Positions 1 through 6,518 of a stretch of DNA of 12,060 nt are shown piece by piece. The position numbers were made by a program, and so were the translations under genes. Origin of the DNA: Actinomycetota bacterium. Lineage in GTDB: Bacteria; Actinomycetota; Humimicrobiia; Humimicrobiales; Humimicrobiaceae. The DNA is taken from positions 1 through 12,060 of the forward strand of contig VGAU01000031.1 of NCBI GenBank assembly GCA_016870675.1. The letters are read 5' to 3'. The notes below the pieces were generated by a model. That model saw only the letters and a program-made list of their open reading frames with translations, was not told the origin of the DNA and searched no databases. The number at the start of each line of letters is the position of its first letter. The first letter of the stretch is position 1.

Positions 1-966
1 AAACTTTAAATTTAATTGTTTCATAAGCATCATTGTCCTATCTATTCCTACTGCAAAGCCTGTAGCAGGAAGTTCCGGGCCACCCAGTTGATTTATTAAA
101 TTATCATACCTTCCTCCACCGCCCAGGGCATTCTGCGCGCTATACAGGTCCTCGGATATTATTTCAAATATGGTTTTAGTATAATAATCAAAACCTCTTA
201 CCAGATTTTTAGCAGTTCTGTACTTTATTTTAAGGATTTTCAGGCACTCCAGAACTTCTTTAAAATTTCTCTTACACTCGGAACATAAATAAGAAGATAC
301 TTCGGGAGATCTGGCTATAATACTCCTGCAGCTATTTTTTTTACAGTCAAAAACCCTTAATGGATTCTTTTCAAACCTATTCCGGCAATCACTGCATAAT
401 TTTCCCAGCTCAGGCTTTATATATTTTTTAAATTCAGCAAGAAATTTTCCCCTGCACCTGCTGCACCCCATACTATTTACCAGAAGTATTAATTTTTTAA
501 ATCCCAATTTTTTAAAAAACGAATTTAAAATCCAGATAACTTCAGCATCTATGACTGGATTATCTGTACCAATAGACTCTATTCCCAGCTGCCAGAATTC
601 CCTCATTCTTCCCTTTTGCGGTCTTTCGTATCTGAACATATTACCAATATAAAACAATTTAAGTGGCATATTTTCAGAGTATATTTTATTCTCAATAACA
701 GCTCTTACAATTGATGCAGTGCCCTCAGGCCGCAGTGTCAATGATCTTCCTTTCCTATCCATAAAAGTATACATTTCCTTTTGTACGATATCAGTACCTT
801 CACCAATACTTCTGCTGAAAACCTGCGTATATTCAAATGTAGGGGTTATTATTTCGCTGTAATTAAATATTTCAAATATTTTTCGGGCAGTATTTATAAT
901 GAAATTTCTATAATCTATATCTTCACCATAAATATCGGCTGTACCTCGGGGAGAACTTAATTTCAA
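1..966 (-). CDS. hisS: Histidyl-tRNA synthetase, C-terminus beyond left edge
   Basis: This enzyme activates histidine with ATP and charges tRNA-His in the cytoplasm. The 322 visible residues hold the whole class II catalytic core: the PRGTAD start (residues 6-11), motif 2 (about 78-122, with LRPEGT and FRYERPQ), the histidine-specific LVRGFDYYT (255-263), and motif 3 (about 282-309, GGGRYDNL then GFAVGIDR). An insertion domain at about 163-240 carries four cysteine pairs (168/171, 191/194, 208/213, 228/231) that may bind zinc. The anticodon-binding domain (about 90-100 residues in the family) would lie left of position 1. The start is TTG at 966, overlapping the TGA stop of the upstream hydrolase; no ATG fits, and the conserved N-terminus begins there. 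AAGGTGA lies 6 bases upstream, so translation is probably coupled to the upstream gene. Confidence 0.95.
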   Translation of the reverse strand, partial: MKLSSPRGTADIYGEDIDYRNFIINTARKIFEIFNYSEIITPTFEYTQVFSRSIGEGTDIVQKEMYTFMDRKGRSLTLRPEGTASIVRAVIENKIYSENMPLKLFYIGNMFRYERPQKGRMREFWQLGIESIGTDNPVIDAEVIWILNSFFKKLGFKKLILLVNSMGCSRCRGKFLAEFKKYIKPELGKLCSDCRNRFEKNPLRVFDCKKNSCRSIIARSPEVSSYLCSECKRNFKEVLECLKILKIKYRTAKNLVRGFDYYTKTIFEIISEDLYSAQNALGGGGRYDNLINQLGGPELPATGFAVGIDRTMMLMKQLNLKF

Positions 967-1622
967 AGTAAATCACCTTTTTCCTTCTTAGTACCTTCTC
1001 TTAAAAAACACTCATCCAGATAATAGTTTGATTCCAGTTCATATTCAAGACTGCTGCTCTGACCATGACCAGGATATATTATTAACTGCCTGTCCATTTT
1101 CTTTATTTTAGCCAGTGATTTTTTAATCTGCACCGTATTTCCTCCTGGCAAATCAGTACGGCCTATTGCGCCTTTAAAAAGCAGGTCACCTGTAAAAAGA
1201 TAATTTTCTGTCTTAAGCATTATACTCCCGGGAGTATGTCCGGGAGCATTAATAATTTCAATACCAAAATCAGCAAAATAGCTATAGTCAGCATCTTTTA
1301 TTAAATTGTAAGTTTTTAATGATAATTCATTTTCACCAAAAAATGAAGAAAAATTCTTTTCAGGGTCCGTAATAATTAATTCTTCAAGTTCATGAATATA
1401 AAACGGAATTTTGTAATTTAAAATTATATCACTAACTGCCCCAATGTGATCGTGATGCCCATGAGTATTTAATATAAAATCTGGTTTTATATTATATCCT
1501 TCAAGATATTTTTGAATGATATCAAAATCTGCACCCGGGTCTATAATTACATTTACCCCATTCAAAGATAATATATAACAATTGACTTTAAAAAATCCTA
1601 ATTCTAATCTTTTTAACTTCAA
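963..1622 (-). CDS. Metallo-beta-lactamase-fold hydrolase, glyoxalase II-like
   Basis: This is a 219-residue single-domain cytoplasmic hydrolase of the hydroxyacylglutathione-hydrolase-like branch. The metal ligands are all visible: THGHHDH (His54, His56, Asp58, His59), His129 in APGHTPGS, Asp146 in TGD, and His186 in YPGHG. The family normally binds two zinc or similar ions and often cleaves thioesters, but the substrate cannot be told from sequence. A small MBL protein between relA and hisS is a recurrent neighbour in low-GC bacteria, which supports a housekeeping role. There is no signal peptide, which argues against an antibiotic beta-lactamase. The start is a TTG, 9 bases after the relA stop and in the same frame as relA; no strong ribosome-binding site is seen, so coupling to relA is likely. 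The stop overlaps the hisS start. Confidence 0.9.
   Translation of the reverse strand: MKLKRLELGFFKVNCYILSLNGVNVIIDPGADFDIIQKYLEGYNIKPDFILNTHGHHDHIGAVSDIILNYKIPFYIHELEELIITDPEKNFSSFFGENELSLKTYNLIKDADYSYFADFGIEIINAPGHTPGSIMLKTENYLFTGDLLFKGAIGRTDLPGGNTVQIKKSLAKIKKMDRQLIIYPGHGQSSSLEYELESNYYLDECFLREGTKKEKGDLL
973..979 (-). promoter_or_regulatory. Ribosome-binding site of hisS
   Basis: AAGGTGA on the minus strand sits 6 bases before the TTG at 966. It lies inside the end of the upstream hydrolase gene. This good match decides the TTG start of hisS. Confidence 0.7.
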
Positions 1623-1631
1623 TACTAGTCT

Positions 1632-3842
1632 TTACTTTCTAGGTAATACTCTAAAAGCATCGTAAACTGAATCTATCTCTTTTATATTGTTAATAACATC
1701 TTTTAGAATATATTTATTGCTAATTTCTATTAAAAATATAAATTTAACATGACCGCTTTTATCAATTCTTAAAGAATTGGCTCTAAGTATATTCAAGTCA
1801 TACTCACTTATAACATTAGTAATATCTCTCAGCAGTTTAGTTCTGTCCAGAGCTTCAATCTGTATTTCAGCATTAAATTTATAAGGAGCCTTTTTATCCC
1901 AGACGACTTCAATAAATCTTTGCTTTTCAGAACTCATTAAAGTGTTAACATTATTACAGTCACTCCTATGAACTGAAATCCCTTTCCCTCTTGTAATATA
2001 GCCCACGATATTATCTCCTGGAACAGGATTACAACACTTTGCAATAGTTACCAGCACTTCTTTCATACCACTGACTTTAATGCCGCTGCTTTCTTTTTCC
2101 TCAGCTTCCTTTTTGTGTATATCTTCAATAGTTAACTCTTTTTTAGGCTTTGTCTGGCTTAATTTTTTTACTATTTTGGTAAAAACGTGGTGCGCCGATA
2201 TCTTATGTGAACCAATACCCCTGAACAGTGTGTCCACTTTCCCAAAATTCATCTCTTTTGCCACTTCTTCAAAAATTTCTGTCGGCACGATTTTAAAAGA
2301 AAGGCTGTTTTTCCTTAAAATTTTTAACATTATATCTCTACCTGCATTATATGTTTCCTGTCTCTGCTCTTTACTGAACCATTGTTTTATCTTATTGCGC
2401 GCTCTCGAGGTTTTAACAACATTAAGCCAGTCTCTACTTGGCCCCTTTTTAGTTTTCGAAACTATAATTTCTACAATATCACCATTCCCCAGGACGGTCT
2501 CAATAGGAACCATATTTCCATTTATTTTTGAACCTATTGTGTTATGCCCAACATCAGTGTGTATCTGATATGCAAAATCAATAGTAGTAGCACCCCTGGG
2601 CAAATTTACTACTTTTCCTTTTGGAGTAAATACAAATACTTCTTCTTCAAATAAATCCAGCTTAAGTGATTCCATATAATCCCGGGGATCCTTTAATTCT
2701 TTTTGCCAGTCCAGTATTTGTCTTATCCATTCCACCCTTTTATCGAATTCGCTGGGCTTTTTAAACCCACCTTCCTTATATTTATAGTGTGCAGCAATAC
2801 CATATTCTGCAAATTTATGCATATCAAATGTTCTTATCTGTATTTCCAGAGGCTTACCCTTTGTTCCAATAACTGTTGTATGGAGAGATTGATACATATT
2901 AAATTTGGGATTGGCTATGAAGTCTTTAAACCTTCCTGGTACAGGTTTCCATAACGAATGTATTATTCCGAGGACAGCATAGCAGCTTTTAATATCGTTT
3001 ACTATAATTCTAATTGCAACTATGTCATAAATGTCTTCAAATTTTCTATTTTGTTTTGTAATTTTATTATAAACACTATAATAAGTTTTAATTCTCCCGC
3101 TTATATCTACTGGAATTTTCACTTCCTTTAATTTTTTATTAACTATTTTTATTGCCTCATCAACTAATGATTTCCTTTCTTCCAGTTTTTCATTAAACAT
3201 ATCCTTTATTTTCTCGTACTCTTTCGGATACAGGTATTTAAAACTTAAATCTTCTAATTCTGACTTTATTTGATATATCCCTAATCTGTGGGCAATAGGC
3301 GCATAAACTTCAAGAGTTTCTATTGAATTTATACGTCTTTTTTCCTCATCTAGCGAGAATAGGGTACGCATATTATGAAGCCTGTCAGCAAGCTTTACCA
3401 GTATTATTCTCACATCTTCAGACATTGCGATTATCATTTTTCTTATATTACTTACCTGCTGCTCTTCTTTGCTGGTAAAAACTATTTTATCTAATTTTGT
3501 AACCCCATTTATAATATTGGCAGTCTTTTGCCCAAATTCTTTTTTAGCCATTTCCAGACTATAATCTGTATCTTCTATCACATCATGTAAAATCGCTGAC
3601 ACGATAGATATCTGATCCAGCTCAATGTCCGCCAGTATTCCAGCTACTTCAAGAGGATGAACTACAAAAGGCTCACCAGATTTTCTATACTGGTTTTGAT
3701 GATATTTTTTTGAAATCAGATAAGCCTTATGCAGCAACTCTTCGTCTACATCAGGATTGTAGGCTTTAATTTTTTTTACTAACTTATTATATATAAGATC
3801 AGTATTTATATTCTTAATTTTACTATTTAGTTCTAAACTCAT
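1632..3842 (-). CDS. relA: Bifunctional (p)ppGpp synthetase/hydrolase, Rel family
   Basis: This is a long Rel/SpoT protein (736 residues, the usual length) that makes and degrades the stringent-response alarmone (p)ppGpp. The HD hydrolase domain (about 35-190) looks active: His62, His86-Asp87, Glu90-Asp91, and Asp153/Asn157 in LADRLHNMR. The synthetase domain (about 245-355) also looks active: Arg250 and Lys252, Asp273 in YDIVAIR, and Glu333 in EIQIRT. The RFKD motif (304-307) is the basic RXKD type of bifunctional Rel enzymes, not the acidic type of hydrolase-dead RelA. A TGS domain (about 400-460), a conserved cysteine region (KCCNPVPGD, about 605-640) and a C-terminal ACT domain follow; these sense ribosome and tRNA state. 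The ATG start has only a weak AAGAAAG close upstream. The gene lies 55 bases after recJ, with no apt between them. Confidence 0.96.
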   Translation of the reverse strand: MSLELNSKIKNINTDLIYNKLVKKIKAYNPDVDEELLHKAYLISKKYHQNQYRKSGEPFVVHPLEVAGILADIELDQISIVSAILHDVIEDTDYSLEMAKKEFGQKTANIINGVTKLDKIVFTSKEEQQVSNIRKMIIAMSEDVRIILVKLADRLHNMRTLFSLDEEKRRINSIETLEVYAPIAHRLGIYQIKSELEDLSFKYLYPKEYEKIKDMFNEKLEERKSLVDEAIKIVNKKLKEVKIPVDISGRIKTYYSVYNKITKQNRKFEDIYDIVAIRIIVNDIKSCYAVLGIIHSLWKPVPGRFKDFIANPKFNMYQSLHTTVIGTKGKPLEIQIRTFDMHKFAEYGIAAHYKYKEGGFKKPSEFDKRVEWIRQILDWQKELKDPRDYMESLKLDLFEEEVFVFTPKGKVVNLPRGATTIDFAYQIHTDVGHNTIGSKINGNMVPIETVLGNGDIVEIIVSKTKKGPSRDWLNVVKTSRARNKIKQWFSKEQRQETYNAGRDIMLKILRKNSLSFKIVPTEIFEEVAKEMNFGKVDTLFRGIGSHKISAHHVFTKIVKKLSQTKPKKELTIEDIHKKEAEEKESSGIKVSGMKEVLVTIAKCCNPVPGDNIVGYITRGKGISVHRSDCNNVNTLMSSEKQRFIEVVWDKKAPYKFNAEIQIEALDRTKLLRDITNVISEYDLNILRANSLRIDKSGHVKFIFLIEISNKYILKDVINNIKEIDSVYDAFRVLPRK

Positions 3843-3874
3843 CTTTCTTCATTTTTAATTAAAAAATTACTATT

Positions 3875-3902
3875 ATTATAAAACATTTTCGGCTTCTCTA
3901 AA
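3875..3902 (-). promoter_or_regulatory. Possible internal promoter before relA
   Basis: On the minus strand TTTAGA (4 of 6 to the -35 consensus) is followed after 16 bases by TATAAT, a perfect -10 box. It overlaps the recJ stop codon and lies about 33 bases before the relA start. The region is very AT-rich, so chance matches are easy. If real, it would let relA, the hydrolase and hisS be transcribed apart from the sec genes. Confidence 0.3.
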
Positions 3903-5628
3903 ATAAGTCTAATATCACAAGTTGTATGGTTTTAAAATCACCCCAAATATTTTCTTCAATTTTGTATAATATATTAATCTTATTACCGGTTATTACCTTC
4001 TCCTTGACTCTTTTGTCTATTTTAAACATTATAGCATCAAATATCCTGCCGGATTGCTTGAGTTTTAACTTCACATGTCTTTCTTCCATTAAATAATAAA
4101 AATCTATAATAGCGCAGTTTCCTGTTGTAAAACTGGGTTCAGGATTACCTGCTCCAAAAGGCTTGAGTAAATTAATTTCGTTTAAAATTTTCTTATTTAT
4201 ATCTCTAAAGTTTAATTCCAGATCATAGGCAAATTTTTTTTGGGTATCCCTATCCTTAATATTTTTATCAGCAATTTCTAACATCTTCTTATAAAAAGTT
4301 TTAAAATTTAAAACATTCATACTTATCCCACAAGCCTGTCTGTGCCCCCCGAAATTCTCAAATAAATCACCAAGAGAAACAAGATTCCCGTATAAATCAA
4401 ATTTATCGGTGCTTCTTCCAGAACCCTTAAGTTTCCCTTTTATTTCTTTAAATAAAATGGCAGGAATATTAAATCTTTTTACAATATCAGAAGCTACTAT
4501 TCCCAGTACTCCCTCGTTCCAGTTTTTTGATTTATCTATAAATATTTTCTTTTCCTTAACAATTTTATTAAAATCATTACCAGTAATTATTTCATTTAAT
4601 ATGTCTTTCTGAATATTCTGTCTTTCTTCATTAAAAGAATTAAGGTCATTTATTATTTTATCTAAAATATCTCCTTCTTTACTTAAAAGATTAAAACTGC
4701 TCTGGGCATTTTTTATTCTGCCAGCCGCATTCAGTCTGGGAGCTATTATAAATCCTATGTCGTATTCACTTATATTTTTCTTATCCTTTATTACTGCATT
4801 TATCATTTTTTTAAGGCCAGGGTTGACAGTTTTATCAAGCATTTTAAGACCTTTTTTAACCATTACCCTGTTTTCATCAACCAGAGGCATTATGTCCGCA
4901 ATAGTTGCTATGGCTACAAGATCCAGGAGATTGGTCAGATAGTCTTTTTTAAATTTTTTCTTATAGTCCTCATCCAGTTCCCTCAAAATGCTTATAATAA
5001 ATTTAAAAGTAACACCGGCACCACTTAAATGTTCGAATGGATATACAGAACCTTTAAGCTTGGGGTTAATTATTATATAATTCTCTTGCTTTAAATCAAA
5101 ATCAACTGATTGGTTATGATGATCGCAAACTATTACATCAGGACCCGGGCTATCTTGAATAAATTTTTGTACTTCTGCGCTATTTGTGCCGCAATCAACA
5201 CATATCATCAAACTATACTTGCCACTTGCAGAAACTTTTTTATAAAAATCAAGGCTCAAATCATAACCTTCATTAAACCTGTCAGGGATATAGACCTCCA
5301 CATTTAAGCCTAATTTCTTCAGGAATTTATATATAAGTGAAGCGCTGATAATTCCATCTGCGTCGTAATCTCCGAATATTAATATATCTTCTTTTCCGTA
5401 GATTGCTTTTTTCATTCTCTCGGTACCCGTACCGATACCGGGAAGCATTCTAAAGTCGTGCAATTGATTTAAGGTTGGCTTCAGGAAAGATATTATTTCT
5501 TCATCGGTATTTATATTTCTACCAGCAAGTATATTTATTAAAACTGTGCTATAGCCAATTCTTGTTAAGAGTTTTTTACTGACTTTTTTATTTATTCTGC
5601 ATTGCCAATTTGCAGGAAAATTTGTCAT
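3898..5628 (-). CDS. recJ: Single-stranded-DNA-specific exonuclease RecJ
   Basis: This is a DHH-family phosphoesterase, a 5'-3' exonuclease on single-stranded DNA that acts in recombination and mismatch or base-excision repair. The 576 residues are a normal length. The N-terminal DHH domain shows GDYDADG (Asp87, Asp89, Asp91), the VDCG motif with Asp145, the DHH triad (169-171), LSGAGVTFKF and an IADIMPL stretch; these are the metal-binding motifs. The DHHA1 domain follows (about 365-450) with GVLGIVASDI, GSGRS and FGGHRQACG, then a C-terminal OB-like domain with LKPFGAGNPEP. The ATG start lies 2 bases after the secF stop and has no clear ribosome-binding site, so it is probably translationally coupled to secF. 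A secF-recJ-relA order is common in Clostridia and relatives. Confidence 0.95.
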   Translation of the reverse strand: MTNFPANWQCRINKKVSKKLLTRIGYSTVLINILAGRNINTDEEIISFLKPTLNQLHDFRMLPGIGTGTERMKKAIYGKEDILIFGDYDADGIISASLIYKFLKKLGLNVEVYIPDRFNEGYDLSLDFYKKVSASGKYSLMICVDCGTNSAEVQKFIQDSPGPDVIVCDHHNQSVDFDLKQENYIIINPKLKGSVYPFEHLSGAGVTFKFIISILRELDEDYKKKFKKDYLTNLLDLVAIATIADIMPLVDENRVMVKKGLKMLDKTVNPGLKKMINAVIKDKKNISEYDIGFIIAPRLNAAGRIKNAQSSFNLLSKEGDILDKIINDLNSFNEERQNIQKDILNEIITGNDFNKIVKEKKIFIDKSKNWNEGVLGIVASDIVKRFNIPAILFKEIKGKLKGSGRSTDKFDLYGNLVSLGDLFENFGGHRQACGISMNVLNFKTFYKKMLEIADKNIKDRDTQKKFAYDLELNFRDINKKILNEINLLKPFGAGNPEPSFTTGNCAIIDFYYLMEERHVKLKLKQSGRIFDAIMFKIDKRVKEKVITGNKINILYKIEENIWGDFKTIQLVILDLF

Positions 5629-5630
5629 TG

Positions 5631-6515
5631 TTATTTCTTATACTTTGGAAATCTATTATTCCATGCCACCACAATAGGGCTGGCAATAAATATGGAAGAA
5701 TATGTTCCAGTTACTATTCCAACAGTAAGCGCTAAAGCAAAATCCTTTAATGCTGCAGTTCCTAATATAAGAAGTAAAATTATAGGAATTAATGTAGTAA
5801 GAGAAGTATTTATTGATCTGGATAAAATTTTATTTATGGAATCATTTACTACTTTAATATAGCCCAACTTTCTAGTCGTAGGAGTATTTTCTCTTATCCT
5901 GTCAAAAACAACAATGGTATCATTTATTGAATAACCAATTATAGTAAGTATTGCAGCTATGGTTGAAGTATTAATTTCACGGTTTAAAATAGCATAGACC
6001 CCAAGAGTTACCAGTACATCATGAACCAGTGCTAAAATTGCTGCAGCCCCAAACCTGAATTCAAATCTGATCCAAATATATATTAAAATTCCAACAATAC
6101 CGATACCAACAGCTATAAAAGCATATTTGGTTATTTGTTTCCCAAAGCCAGGGTCTACATTTCTATCCTGAAGTAGCGTTCCGGTTGTCCCAATTTTTTC
6201 ATCTAAAGAATCGAGTATTTCATTTTTAACTTCTGTATTAATAGGAGTTGTTCTTAATATAAATTTATTGGATTCGGTTCGTTGAAGTATGGCATTTCTA
6301 AAACCTATATCATTCATAACACTGCGTACTTCGGTAACATCTACATCTCTTGTAAATTCCACTTCCATTAAAGAACCGCCAAGAAAGTCAATGCCTAAAT
6401 TAAAGCCGCCTTGAATAAAATAACCAGCTATACCAGCTATTATCATCACTAATGATATAATAATCCATATTTTACTTTTTCCGATAAAATCAAAATTATA
6501 ATTTCTAAACCTCAA
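5631..6515 (-). CDS. secF: Protein translocase subunit SecF
   Basis: SecF is an inner-membrane RND-type protein that, with SecD, uses the proton gradient to help pull proteins through SecYEG from outside. The 294 residues fit the family. It shows a first membrane helix (about 15-34), the conserved NLGIDFLGG (39-47), a small extracytoplasmic P4 domain (about 48-125), and five further membrane helices. The proton-relay motif GYSINDTIVVFDRIREN has Asp199, the counterpart of the essential TM4 aspartate. The start is TTG: the secD stop lies in the same frame just two codons upstream, and the first helix needs this start. AGAAGGAG occurs 13 bases before it, a longer spacing than usual, so re-initiation after secD is likely. 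Confidence 0.95.
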   Translation of the reverse strand: MRFRNYNFDFIGKSKIWIIISLVMIIAGIAGYFIQGGFNLGIDFLGGSLMEVEFTRDVDVTEVRSVMNDIGFRNAILQRTESNKFILRTTPINTEVKNEILDSLDEKIGTTGTLLQDRNVDPGFGKQITKYAFIAVGIGIVGILIYIWIRFEFRFGAAAILALVHDVLVTLGVYAILNREINTSTIAAILTIIGYSINDTIVVFDRIRENTPTTRKLGYIKVVNDSINKILSRSINTSLTTLIPIILLLILGTAALKDFALALTVGIVTGTYSSIFIASPIVVAWNNRFPKYKK

Positions 6516-6518
6516 ATA

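Noticed and set aside
963..1622. MBL-fold protein as an antibiotic beta-lactamase
   Set aside because: It has no signal peptide, shows the glyoxalase-II-like motif layout (TGD and YPGHG), and sits in a housekeeping cluster.
2080..2568. 162-residue open frame on the plus strand inside relA
   Set aside because: It lies wholly antisense to a strongly conserved Rel gene, shows no family motif and has no ribosome-binding site I would accept. It is a shadow of the coding strand.
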